DNA from: Verpa conica
Lineage: Eukaryota; Ascomycota; Pezizomycetes; Pezizales; Morchellaceae
DNA: 64,000 nucleotides
Assembly: GCA_033030425.1 (NCBI GenBank)
Contig: JAUFSD010000011.1
Coordinates: forward strand, 1 to 64,000
Direction of reading: 5' to 3'
Position numbers and translations under genes: made by a program. The notes beneath the pieces were generated by a model, which saw only the letters and a list, made by a program, of their open reading frames with translations, did no database searches and was not told the origin of the DNA. Position 1 is the first letter of the stretch; every line of letters begins with the position of its first letter. Shown here in pieces: positions 46,232-58,305 of this stretch.

Positions 46232-47225
46232 GGATAGTTAGGTTGGACCTGCGTTTTTTAAACAGCCATAGCGACAGAAGTAATATATTCAGTGGTATTT
46301 TAAAAAGTCAGATTTTTCTTTCTTACCCATACCCGTTTATCTCTCTCTCAAACCCCCTCCTCCAGGTCAGGTCCACTCTCTAGTCCTATAGACCCAACCC
46401 TGACATTCGGCACTCGGGTGTTAAAGTACTGCAGAGCTCGTTGGTGTATTATGCCTCATTATTTAACAGTAATCTTAGTTTTATTGGAACCTTGGGTGAG
46501 AAACCTTAGCGATAGTTAAAGAAAATTCCTAGAGGTCAACTCCCAGTGCCTATTTTCCCATAGCTGGCTTAATGGAATAGTTATAGAGAGATTTCCCTAG
46601 TAATGATTAGTCATTGATGACAAGAACTACTTCTAGATAGTTTGGAGAGGGAGTGTAATCTAAGGCAGGGTACAGACACAGTCACACGTGAGTACATTAG
46701 CGATAGAATTAAAAACGATCTTTAACCACATTAGAGTAAATTATTTTATGGCACTGATGCAACACCGGTGCTAAGATAAGGTACATAAGGGGCTCCCGTG
46801 GCACTATCTGTCAGTTTGTCGATAGCTATCTAGTCTAACTATGCTCCCCCTTAGATATCTTAAATTTGTGAATATTGGCATTTTCGAACAGACACTAAGA
46901 AAGATCTAGATACTAGAGACTAGGCATTGTTGATGAAGGTAAAGAATTTTACTAGAAATCACTCCCGCTTCTCTATTTATCTATATAGACGGTGATCCTA
47001 CTATAGAGCAATCATGTAGACCAGATCAAATATATTCTAGCAGAGGTTCACACTAAAATAAGTAATAAATTATACAAAAGGAATCAAAAACCAATAGAAA
47101 AAAACTATAAAGAACCAAAAACTAGCATGAAAGAAACCGCAAACAGATGAGAAAAGGAAATGACCAAGCCCTGAAAGTGAGAAAAAAATGGTTAAAGAAC
47201 TTAGAAAAGACAGATCAAATAAATA
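46232..47225. other. Intergenic region between two ankyrin genes
   Basis: Low-complexity AT-rich sequence with A-rich stretches at 47080-47170. It should contain the convergent 3' untranslated regions of both neighbours. No other feature is seen. Confidence 0.4.
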
Positions 47226-50200
47226 TTACATCATATCAATCATGGTACCAGTGAAAACTACTCCTAGGGCAATTTTCCCAAAGAAATGTGCGAGGTCCAT
47301 TGGCTCTTGCCCCTCGTTATTCCTTGCATCAATATCCGCTCCACGTCTAATAAGAAACTCTGCCGACGTCGGATTACATTCCTGAGCTGCATAGTGAAGT
47401 GGCGTATTGCCAATATTATCCCTCGCCGCATGATCCGCCCCGCCCTTTAGAAGTGCCTGCACTACCTTTTCATGCCCGAGTTTAGCTGCGTAGTGCAGTG
47501 ACGTCAAGCCCCCATCCCCCACCACCCCCACCTTCGCCCCCCACGTAAAAGAACCTCAACCACCTTCTCATGCCCCTTCTGGACTGCAATAAGCAGCGCC
47601 GTATATCCACTATTGTTCTTTGCTTCGGTGTTTGCACCTTCCCGTATAAGTAGTTCTGCCACCTTCTCACGCGCATGATGTGCTGTGAGGTGTAATGCCG
47701 TATCTGAATCATTATCCGCCGCCTCTATGTGTGCTCCGTTCTTTAAAAGTATCTCTACTGATTTCAAGTGTCCGTAATGAGCTGCAGAGAGTAGTGCAGT
47801 GTAATTATAGTAGTTCTTCGCCGCAATATTCGCTCCATGCTCTAGAAGAACCTCGACAACACCCTCATGGCCATACTCAGCTGCCAGGCGTAGTGGCCTA
47901 TTACCCTTATCATTCGGCACCTCAGTCTCTGCTCCATTCTTCAGAAGCATCTCCGCTACCTTCGCATGGCCGTACTCTGACGCCCAGTGCAGCGGCGTGC
48001 AGCGTGCATTTCCCTTCGACGCAACGTTTGCCCTATTCTGTAGAAGCACCTCAACCACCTTCCCATACCCTTTCCAGCATGCGAGGTGGATTGCGGAATT
48101 CCCCACTTGGTTTGTTGCCGTGATGTCCGCGCCGTTCTTGAGGAGGATCTCGACTAATTTTTCGTGTCCGTTCATAACTGCAAGATGCAGCGCTGTGTTT
48201 CCGAGGTTATTCGCCGTAATATTCGCCGTGGTGCTCGCTCCATTCCGCAGTAGGACCTCTGCCATCTGGTCAAACCCCTTCGAAGCTGAAATATGCAGTG
48301 CCGTGTCTCCATCGTTATCCTTTGCGGTGGTATTTGCTCCCTTTCGTATAAGCACCTCTGCTACCCCCGTGTGCCCATAATGTGCGGCGGCGTGTAGCGG
48401 CGTGTACAGGAATTTATTTGTTGTTGTAAAACTTGCCCCATTCTGTAGAAGCACCTCTGCTACCCTCTGATGCCCATAATAAGCTGCTAGGTGTAGCGCA
48501 GTATTCCCCCCTTCATTCGTCACCCCGATGCTTGCTCCTTTCTGCAAAAGCATCTCCATCACCTTCACATGCCCATACTCAGCCGTCCAGTGTAATGGCA
48601 TATACCCAATATTTCCCTTAGCCTCAATATCTGCCTTATTCTGAAGAAGCACCCCCACCACCTTCTCATGCCCCTTCCAACAAGCAACATGCAGTGCAGT
48701 ATTCCCCTTCCCATTTGTCACTTCGGTATTCGCCCACTTCAGAAGAAGGACCTCCGCTACCTTCTCATGGCCATGCTCAGCCACGTAGTGTAACGCCGTA
48801 GCTCCACTATCATTCTTCGCCGCAATGTTTGCGCCGTTCCGAAGAAGCATATCCGCAACTTTTTCGTGTCCTTTCCAAGCTGCAAGGTGTAGCGCCGTAT
48901 TTCCTATACCAGTAGTTGCTGTGATGACTGCCCCCTTCTTAAGAAGAATCTCTACCACCTTATCATGCCCGTCTCTAGCTGCAGTGTGAAGTGCTGTGAA
49001 ACCGTCGTTATTTGTTGCCGTGATTCTCGCCATGACGTTCTCGCCGCTCCGCAGGAGTACCTCTACCACCTTTTCATGCCCTTTCCAGGCTGCTACGTGC
49101 AGTGCGGTGTCTCCATTTTTTCCCTTCTCGACAATTTCCACTCCGCTCTTGAGAAACATCTCCACTACCTTCTCATGCCCTTCCCTAGCTGCAATGTGTA
49201 GTGCTGTGCGATTGTCACTATTTTTTGCTGTAACTCTCGCGGCAACATCCCCTACAAACCCCAAAAGCACCTCTACAACTTTTTCATGCCCTTTCCAGGC
49301 TGCGATGTGCAACGCCGTGTCTCCGTCGCCGTCCTTCTCCGCGATGTTTGCACCGTTCTGCAGGAGCATCTCCACAGATTTTTCATGGCCGAAGAGGGCT
49401 GCATAGAGTAGTACCGTATACCCGCTATTATTTGTCGACGCAATGTTGGCCTTGATATTCGTGCGGTCTCGTAAAAGGATCTCCATCACTCTATCATGCC
49501 CTTTCCAGGCTACAAGGTGTAGTACGGTGTTCCCATCCTTATTTTTCCCCTTAATCTCTGACCCATTCTTCAGAAGTAACTCCACAACCTTGACATATCC
49601 GGCCCTAGCTGCGTAATGCATCGCAGTGTACCCGTTGTTACCCATTGCCGAGATGTCTGCCGCTACGCCCGCCCCATTTCCTAGCAGAATCCCCACCATT
49701 TTATCATTCCCCCTGCAAGCTGCGATGTGCAGCACCCTGTCCCCATCTTTGTCAGTCGCTTCGATGTTTGCTCCGTTCTTCAAAAGCACATCTACTACCC
49801 TCTCGTACCCAGATTGAACTGCGAGGTGCAGTGCCATGTCCCCTTTACCATTCACCGCCGTGGTACCCCCACCATGCTGCAGAAGCACTTGCACTACCTT
49901 CCAGTGTCCGCTACCAGCTGCAAGGTGCAGAGCCATGTTCCCCTGGTTATTCGTTGTCGTGATGCATGCACCGCCATTCCTCAGGAACATCTCCAGTACC
50001 CCTACATGTCCGGACTCAGCTGCAAAGTGAAATGCCGTACTTCCCACGTGGTTCGCCGCTTCAATCTCTGCACCGTACTCCAGAAGGATATCAACTGCTT
50101 TATCATTCCCGGACCCAGCTGCGAGGTGTAGTGCTGTATCGCCAACTTGATTTGTCGCCGTGATGTCCGCATCGACTCGTAAGAGGTGTTTAATAATTAC

Positions 50201-52535
50201 CTCATTCCCAGACGACGCTGCGAGGTTTAGTGGAGTATTTCCTACTTTGTTCATCGCTATAACCTCTATATCATTAACTCTCAGAAGAGTCTCGACCAAC
50301 TTCACATGTCCGAACTCAGCTGCGAGATGCAGCGCCGTACTACCTGCTTGGTTTGTCGCCGAGATATCCGCGCCATGATGCAGAAGTACCTCAACAACCT
50401 CCACACGCCCAGATCCAGCTGCGAGGTGCAATGGCATACTCCCTTCACAAGTCACCGTGGTGTCTGCACCCTGCAACAGAAGAGCCTCAACTACCTTCGC
50501 ATATCCGAGCTCAGCTGCCAAGTGTAGGGGTGTGCTCCCCTTGTGGTCTGTTGCCATCATGTCCGCACCCCTCCGGAGCAGCATCTTCACTACACCCTCG
50601 TGCTCGAACCTGGCTGCAAGATGCAATGCTGTACTTCCTTCACAGGTCGCGTTAATATCTGCGTTTTTTTTCAGGAGTATCTCGGCCACCCCAACATATC
50701 CTTTGCGGGCTGCTAAGTGTAGTGCAGTGTTATTCTTAGAATCCACTGCCTCGGTATCCGAATTGTGCTCGAGGAGTGTGGAAACAGTCTTTTCATCTCC
50801 ATTACTAGTAGCAATGTGTAATAGGGTCGCTCTATCCTCTCTATACGCCTTAGAAACATCCACTCCAGGGCCATTGGTTTCGAAAATCCGCTTCAGAGCG
50901 TTGACATCCTTATCCATCACGGCGCTAAGTGGTGTGATAAGACCGTTTTGAATTCCTGAACAACACTATTCTTAGTTACAAAGTCTTCTAACAGGAACTC
51001 TGATTTATCCTACCGGCATCCAATGTAAAATTCCTTAAGTGTCTAACAACACTGGTATATGACGAGTGCCCTTTGTGTTTGAACTTAACCATAGTAGAAT
51101 GATTTCCTTCAGCAGCTATGGTTTCTTCAGTCTCTTCCGGAAGTTGAAGCACTGACGACTCGGCTTCCACAGCCGTGAAGTAGTCACCAGTTCTAGACCA
51201 TTTACCATCCGAACCCTAACTAGTGCTTAGCTATTAGAGAAACACATCAGGAGATCTTAATTAACATACCTGTTTCAGTTTGCGAGTTTGACCAATCTCT
51301 TTAAAACTAACTATCTTGATCTTCATACCCGATGAATAATTGATGAACCTCCTCAATTCGTTCCTGAGCTCTACCGACCCGCTTTGAATTGATGTGACGA
51401 GATCCACCCTCGACGAATCTTCTTCAAGCATAGCAAGGATATCATCAACAACAAGGCCACGGTGTGGGGTACCAAAAAATACTGTTCCACGAGTGTTCGA
51501 GAACAGGGAGCCATGCATATTCTCACTATCTTTGGCCTTGACAATTGACTAGTGGGAGCACTTATTAGCGTCTGAAAAAAAACATATCTTGATCTTTGCA
51601 TGAAGTACCTGAGCGATGATAATGCCTCCGAAGCTATGTCCAATAAATATTATCGGTCTGTTTTTTTCCTACACAGCAGACAATTAGCGTTTCTAAATAT
51701 TCCTATTCCTGCTTAATCGGACATACCTCTTCCGATTCTCTTGCCTTCTTTAGCTCCTCCAGAAAGGTATCAGTGTAGTCCGGAATAGTGTGGATTGATT
51801 TACTCGTAAGCTTCGAATTATACCCATATATCATAGTCCTGCATTGCGGCAGATCAAATGGAAGGAAATGACGAAGCCACATCTTCCTTTGGTTCAGTCC
51901 ATTCTTTTCCCCTGCCCAAGACCCATATGCATGGCCGTTAAGCCCACATACAGCGACAATGCTATAAATAAATAAGCCGATGACTTTAAGATTAATCAGA
52001 ATACATGTTGCATAGCTTACTCTGCCTTGATATCTTCGTTAGTGGGGTAGAGTTGAGTGAGACCATAGAAGTCCTTGTCTATGATGACCTCGTGACCGGA
52101 ATTACCGAGTTTGATCAGGTAAACATCATCATTGGGGAGTTCATCCAGAATACGGGGAGAGTACGGCGTGAATTGGACAAGAGCGGTTTGATTTTGGTCG
52201 TAACATGACTTGCATATCGTAGTCTGACTGATATCGATGGTAATACCCTCACCCAAAAACTCGGACGAGAGCGCAGCGTTCAATTCATCAGCCGTGACAT
52301 CAAGAGGGATATCTCTAACCCTGAAAACTGTCCCTTTCACCCTTGGAGCTTCTCTTTTCACTTCTGGAGCTATCTCTTTGACTACCTCTACAGCCGTCTC
52401 TTTCACCTCCACGGCCGGCTCTTTCGCCCCGAGGGCTGTTTGTGGTATCTCAGGAACTGGGGCTTCTAACTCTAGAAGTTGTTTCTTGCTGGATCTGCTG
52501 AAAGATTTGATGAATCTCCTCACTCTATCTGGCAT
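47226..52535 (-). pseudogene. Alpha/beta hydrolase - ankyrin (about 36 repeats) fusion gene with one frameshift
   Basis: Proposed exons in reading order: 52535-52021, 51961-51727, 51668-51609, 51548-51270, 51215-51014, 50955-47226. All junctions are GT..AG and keep phase, with introns of 54-60 nt. The N-terminus (residues 1-170) has a short RNA-binding-like or unassigned region (FRVRDIPLDVTADELN). The hydrolase follows with VCGLNGHAYGSW, GHSFGG (nucleophile elbow) and VFFGTPHRG, as in the fungal lipase-like domain often found at the head of NLR-like proteins; here no NACHT follows. Exon 6 encodes about 36 ankyrin repeats of the type GxTALHLAAxxGHEKVVEVLL. Near 47542 a run of six G on the coding strand puts the frame off; the last ~100 residues (to 47226) are in the next frame, so one base is missing. 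This may be a real mutation or a homopolymer error. Full product would be ~1.67 kaa. Confidence 0.88.
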
Positions 52536-54190
52536 ATTGAATGTGAGGGTTTGGCGCTAATACTTGGGGAAACAATAGATGACAAAATAGTAATCGAGCT
52601 GTGGAAGTTATGTGGGAGGAATGGAGGACCTGAAGCGACAATAAATAGATTAGATCTGTATGGACCTTTTGTATACCCTATCTATGCGGACCAGCATAAA
52701 AAGCATGCTCTACGCATTACGGCTTTGCTACTCGTAATCGTGTAACGCTTAGAAAAACAACCAGACCTACTACGTACCTTGTTAATTCTATTAAGATTTA
52801 TGCACGTGGGCATTCCACACAAATAGTCGAAAATTAAACTCACCAGTTATGACTAGAGCCTTAGAGGGTTGGATTAACCTCTAGTCATAAACGGTCTAAC
52901 GCTAGATGGGTAACTCTGCGAAAAGCGGGGCTTGTGGCACTGGCAGTCGTGATTCGGAAGGGGTTCGTGGACAAACCGGGAGGCCCTCTTGCACTGCCTT
53001 GAGCACGCATAGAAAAAACACGTAGAAAAACGTGGTAGAGTCATCAAAGACTAATTTCAAAATGTTGTCCTATGTATCACCTTGCGGAGATAATCTACGG
53101 CGACGGAGGTGGGCGGTATCCTACTGTGAATGGTGAGGTATTACACCGCAGTCGTTGCACAGGCGGGTAAAGGTGTACCAATAACCACTGTGTACCTAAC
53201 CGTAATACGGCACTTTGCATCGATTGCTCTCACCGCTGCCAAGAACGCTCCTAGGCTACTGTGTTTCCCCGGGAGTCCCAAAGAGCTATCATCCATGGCC
53301 AATTGCAACGACAAGATGGCCATCGATTTTCTACCTCGATGGCATAGCTGAGAGGAGCACGGACCCTTCTAAAGGAGCAGCGCTGTTTCAAAGATTATGC
53401 TTTTTCCCAAGTGCTTAGTTGTCAAAAACATTTCATTGAAGGTGTCAGGCAGCTCGAATGAAAATAGTTTCTGTCACTGAAGAGATTTCATTTGTGCTAG
53501 ACAGTACTATGTGAGTTGATTGCGTACTAGGTGAAGGTAGAGAGCCGCACAACATTCAATACGGCAACCTTACCAGTAAAACAGAATACTTGATGGATAT
53601 CTTTTGCAAGGCTGAAAATATGGAACGACGTGTCCAGAATGCAGACGGTTTGAGGTGGATATGCAGATAGAGGTTAATGCTAACCATGGCGGTGACGTTG
53701 GTGGGAGGAGAGCTCGGTAAAGCATGTGTCCACTCCATCGGACTTTCACCACAGAGAGATCTACATGCAGTGTAACCGAGGCTCAGTGCTCAAATATACT
53801 GTGCTAGCCATGTATCTCTGAGTGTAACCAGTCTGCGCGGCTCAGCCAAACCTTACCCGGGAACCCCCAACTCTCTTATTTATTTATTTATTTATTTATT
53901 TGAATCAAGTGATTTGATTGTTTCTAGGTATAAACTCTGGTATGTAGTTCTAAAATATGACCTATCTTCAACTCTGCTAGCATGCAGGGTATATAGGTAT
54001 GGTGCATGCGATCTTAAAGGTGACAAAATACTGATGCCTGTGGAACACCCCCTTAGAAGCAACAGATTAATAAACCAAAAAATAAGTAGCTTTCTATGGT
54101 ACTAATAAAGCTCTATCTATATTCATTAGGTTATTGGAATAGTCTTTGTGAAGTTATGTTGGTATGAGTATGATTTAAAGATTGCCAAGA
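52536..54190. promoter_or_regulatory. Upstream region of the hydrolase-ankyrin gene
   Basis: Presumed promoter next to 52536. A 12-bp perfect hairpin, TTATGACTAGAG (52847-52858) with CTCTAGTCATAA (52879-52890), lies about 310 bp upstream of the start. A TTTA microsatellite is at about 53877-53901. No gene is accepted in the rest. Confidence 0.4.
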
Positions 54191-54421
54191 GGAGCATTCC
54201 ACAGAATACACAAGGGTGACCAGATACGCACATTTGCGCTAAACCCATAATTTCACTTTAAGAGTTGATAATAATATTATAAAATCTGCTATATATTACT
54301 CCAAGTGGTCTAGAAAGTACCCCTACAGAAGGCTTGTCTCTAATATATTTATTTGTGATATTATAAAAGAAAAGCGAAATTAGCGTATCTGGTCATGATA
54401 GGGTATTTTATGGAACGTTCC
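54191..54421. mobile_element. MITE-like element, 231 bp
   Basis: Left end GGAGCATTCCACAGAATAC with GTGACCAGATACGC is inverted at the right end as GCGTATCTGGTCATGATAGG then TGGAACGTTCC. The centre is AT-rich and non-coding. The target duplication is unclear. Confidence 0.65.
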
Positions 54422-54559
54422 ACTTCCCCTTTTTTACACCCAAAACTAGTCCCTTATAACTTTACAACCACAGATATTATGACCAAACAAAAAGATATAG
54501 AGCTTCACTAGTATCATAAAATGTGACGACTTTACCATCGTCACGACTAGTCTCAAGTA

Positions 54560-55042
54560 CCTCTCCATTTAGAGACACCTAAGGATCTCCCTTGAGGCAT
54601 AGGACTAGCTATCCCATTCCGGTCAATAGATACTAAGGAAAGTCATTACTATGATAGCCCGTTCCCTAAGCGAGCTGGCGAGCCCCTAGGACGGAGCGAA
54701 GCTCACCGTCGTCGGTATGCGACAGAGACCAGAGTAATGCGTCTGTAGCTTATAGCTACGGGAGATACTAGCGCAATGAGACTGAAGCAGTTACCTCCAT
54801 GAACAGAGTTAAGCTCCTGTTCCTCTAGGAGGAATAATAACAGCTTCGCTGATGGCCAATCTTATGGGAGGCCGAGAGCCATGAAACGAGAGCAAAGCTA
54901 TGCTTAGTAGTTAGGGCCGCCAGCAAAAATAGTAATTAACCTGGCGGCGTCACGAATCGAACCATACGGGGCTATGCCTTGTGCGTCGCCCTAAGGTCCT
55001 TATGGATCAAGATTACCTCTCCGCCACGCTCCCAGGTTGGAC
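54560..55042 (-). mobile_element. SINE-like, tRNA-related repeat candidate
   Basis: On the minus strand an A-box match TGGCGGAGAGG (55016-55026) is followed by a B-box match GGTTCGATTCG (54953-54963), the internal RNA polymerase III promoter. The T-stem and acceptor stem do not pair as in a real tRNA, so this is not a functional tRNA gene. A tRNA-unrelated body of several hundred bases follows. Directly after the B-box an 8-bp hairpin GCCGCCAG/CTGGCGGC (54917-54948) occurs. The 3' end is only a guess. Confidence 0.5.
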
Positions 55043-55049
55043 TAGGAAC

Positions 55050-56198
55050 GTGGGAAAGGAATCTAAGCAACGGCAGGAATCACCAGTGGGTTACCCTACC
55101 TAGGGGACTCTGTGTTTTCTAACACCCCCGAGGCGCCCCACTGTGCCACCCGCCGTTTGCAGAGGGGGCCCCCCTGAGTTGCTGATTCCCTAACAAAAAG
55201 ACAAGTTTTGGACCCCAAAAATAACCCCAAAACCGTCAGGAAAATTCGTCCAACCGAACCAAACTCGGAGGGTATATGGGGGACAGTGCTGCGAATCCAT
55301 AGGTGCAATCGGATTTGAAATCGGACCATTTTAGCAATAGTTACAGAGTTTTTAGTAACCAACGCTTTTTAGTCGCTAGTCTATCGACCCCGCTAGTTCT
55401 TAGGGGCGCTCTAGACTCAGTTGATTTCCAAGCGCGGAGGAATTGTTCCCCCGCTCCTTGGCAGCCTGCTCGCAATCAAAATCATAGCTTAAACCCGTCC
55501 TTCCCCCAGGACAATCATTATTGCTAGTCAACGAACAACCGTTGTTCAGAGACCCTCATACTCTTTGCTAAAGACGTTTGTCTTCCCCTGGGAAGCAGAG
55601 CCTTTTAAAGTCTTTAGTTATCTATCCATTAAATCCTTATTCCTGTTTGCCTAGGGACTGTCGACCTTCCGTGTTGACGAGCGGTTCTAAGCCTCGCTGC
55701 TGAAGCTTCTCATCAGAAAGGAAGGTTGTTGGTTTTTTTTGGTACGGCAGTACTCCCCTGGGAGTGCCCCCGTTACATAAAAGGCTCCATATCTTTTTAT
55801 CAAGTGATGGTTGTTGTGGTTGTGAAGTTATAAGAACTTGAAAATCGTGTCACTTTTATGACCTCATGCACCATACCTCCTGTGCTCGGTAATCTCCCCC
55901 GCACCGGATACACGATTAAAGTAAATCATTCGTTTTTCTTGAATATCAAGTAGTTAGAACTAAATCGAATAATGAAGAAGCTGCTATTGAATTTTACATT
56001 TATATGCTCCTATATACGAACCCACTAATTTGGTTTGACGGCCCACATCCTTGAGCCAGATCATATTTAGTGCCTCTCTAAGGTAATAACTACTAGACCC
56101 GTTAAGCAAAAGCTAAATTGCTATTCCTATCATTCTGCTTTTACTAGTTGAGGTGCCTTCCTAAATGACCATTCAGTCTGCCTATCGAGGAAATTAAC
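55050..56198. other. Intergenic stretch, no accepted gene
   Basis: Moderately GC-rich to 55700, then AT-rich. At about 55780-55860 and 54450-54530 diverged inverted copies of one repeat (AAAAAGATATAGAGC / GGCTCCATATCTTTTT) are seen; a third is near 56550-56610. No family-like open frame. Confidence 0.4.
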
Positions 56199-56200
56199 TA

Positions 56201-56678
56201 TGGCGCGCGCAGACTTAAATGTGCTAGCCGAGTTCGGATGTGAAACAGCAACCCACACCAAATCTTTTTTTTTTGTTTAAATCATTAATCCCACACCAAA
56301 TCTTAGTCAAACTTCAATAATCTAGGCATGCAAAAAATAAAAAAAAATCCTACAAGCTCAAGTGTATGCTCAACAGAAAACACTACCAATATATGATCTC
56401 AGTGGAGTTTTTCCTCTAGTATATCCCTTCTTACTTATTAGGCTATATGCAGCATCCAGCATGTCTAAGTATTTCTAGGAACGGTTCCATTTGGCACTTT
56501 CTACAGCCAAAAATGAAGTTTTATTCCACAACAACTACACATGCCAAAGCTTAACAAAAAGATATGGAGCTTTTTTGATGCTATAAAAGGCCACATATCT
56601 TTTGTTAGTCTTTTGGCTGGCTGTGAGAGCCGGCATATTGGCTGAAATTTTGCGTTACATTTAAGACTGCGCGCGCCA
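56201..56678. mobile_element. MITE, 478 bp (TA target)
   Basis: Ends TGGCGCGCGCAGACTTAAAT and ATTTAAGACTGCGCGCGCCA are inverted repeats, flanked by TA (56199-56200 and 56679-56680). Subterminal GCTAGCCGA / ATTGGCTGA blocks are also inverted. Non-coding. Confidence 0.83.
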
Positions 56679-56680
56679 TA

Positions 56681-57746
56681 TCACTATTACGTCACTTAGT
56701 TAGACTAAAATTCTAGGTCGTTATTATAAATTCAGCTATCTATCTATTATATGGTATTTCTAGGGTGCTTGTGGGCTCGGGTGAATAACATGGAGGTAGG
56801 CCACTAGGCGTCACCAGTAGCTATAAGTCCGGCCATCACTTCGGAGAATCGGCTTCCTGAAGCTACATAGTGTGTATCAAGGGATATTTCAATAGTTCTG
56901 GACCTATGAAGACCTTACTCGAAAGTCTCTGGAAGTATTTCAACGAGAGTTTTGTGCCTGAAGCTTAGGGACCTATTACGGCGCCTGGGTTAGGGTTATA
57001 CTCCACCCACCGTTGTGGTCCACGCTAGTATCAAGGGCTGAGTGATATCAGGCACTATGATACTTATTCTTTACGAGCTGTATCAAACGGTATATATAGA
57101 TTATTTCCTTCTCTATCATTATTATATCATAGATTTATCCCCCCTCAGGGTAGAGCTCCTTTTTTAATTAGATTATTTTCAGTTATTAGGTAACACAAAT
57201 CAGCCTACACCGTACAGCGAAAGTTATGATATAAGTGATTATGCGAGACAGCGCTTGCACATAGGGTTACAGGAGGGTCCCACTTATTATTTGCAATGGT
57301 ACGTTAAACCTACCCGCTTATGGATATACATACCACATGAACTGGTTATTATAAAGGGATTTACCTCCTGACTTAGTCAACTTTGTTAGAACTCGGTATA
57401 TAGGAGTCTACGATCGTCACAGATATTTCATTTGGAGAAAGCCTTGGTTATAAATAATTCCATAAATGTCAATAACAATCATTCTAGACTTTAAAACACC
57501 AACAGTCATCTTTTTTTTATTTTTTATTTTACTACATCAAAACGTATCATAGAATTCTTATACGAAAGCACTGATAGGTAGCAAACGAAGTACGAAATAT
57601 CTAAATCCATCTTCCCAGAGAACCAATTATCTGGGACAGGGAAGCAGGGTCAGATATGGTACCGGACCAGGTTCCTTTCACACATGTAAGTACAGATTGT
57701 AAGATTTTATAGGTTGTCTTCAAGACTCACCAAAGCTCTCTTAGGC
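56681..57746. other. Intergenic, AT-rich, no feature seen
   Basis: Contains a T/A run at 57509-57535. It lies downstream of the MABP-like gene on its strand and probably includes its 3' untranslated region. Confidence 0.4.
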
Positions 57747-58305
57747 CTAGACCTTGTCCGCTTTCCAGATAAGGTAAAGGAAGTCCTTACCGCGACCTTT
57801 ATTGAAATCTATGGTCTTGCCACTATAGCCGGTTGGTATACTATCAAGTGAACTTCCCAAGCGCAATAGGCCGACATTGTAGACCTTCATTTCATTACGA
57901 GTATCAATGATTGGGATGAGGTATCGAAAGTCTCCGCCGGCGCCCTTTGCAAGGTCATCTTTACCCGGAGTCGCTTTGCCTTGAATCACGAAGTCGAAAC
58001 CAGTGATGGCACTAGAGGCAGAGGTGGAGTATCCTGGGACAAGCCAGACAAATCTAATGCGACACTAACGTTAGAGTACTTTCCCAGTCTTTTTTATGGG
58101 GTTAACTGCTGGGACTTACTTTCCCCCGAAGTCAGCATTGATTTCGTCGTTGCGTCCGTTTATTTCCCTGATACGATGATCAGGTGCCTGGGCCGGCTCA
58201 TCCCCATATGCAACCTGTATATTGTTAGTCGCATAATTTGGGTATGAAGGTAGTACTTACTGTAATGCTCGAAATGAATTCTCTGTTGAAGGCCTTCTGG
58301 TCCAT
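57747..58305 (-). CDS. Small MABP-like (beta-prism type) protein, three exons
   Basis: Proposed exons: 58305-58261 (MDQKAFNREFISSIT), 58214-58120, 58011-57747, giving about 134 residues. The introns have GTAAGT donors and TACAG / CTCTAG acceptors. Landmarks are ITGFDFVIQGK and two copies of a D-L/F-x-KG-x-G-x-D-F-x-YL motif (DDLAKGAGGDFRYLI and DFNKGRGKDFLYLIW), the signature seen in MABP-type beta-prism domains and related small fungal and bacterial proteins. MABP domains associate with membranes; what this single-domain protein binds is unknown. There is no signal peptide. An alternative acceptor at the second intron (CCCAG) would break the frame, so the CTCTAG site was chosen. Confidence 0.72.

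Noticed and set aside
47695..50951. Plus-strand frames of up to 164 codons opposite the ankyrin gene
   Set aside because: They are antisense shadows of the periodic ankyrin coding sequence.
54953..55026. True tRNA gene on the minus strand
   Set aside because: A and B boxes are present but T and acceptor stems do not pair and spacing is too long.
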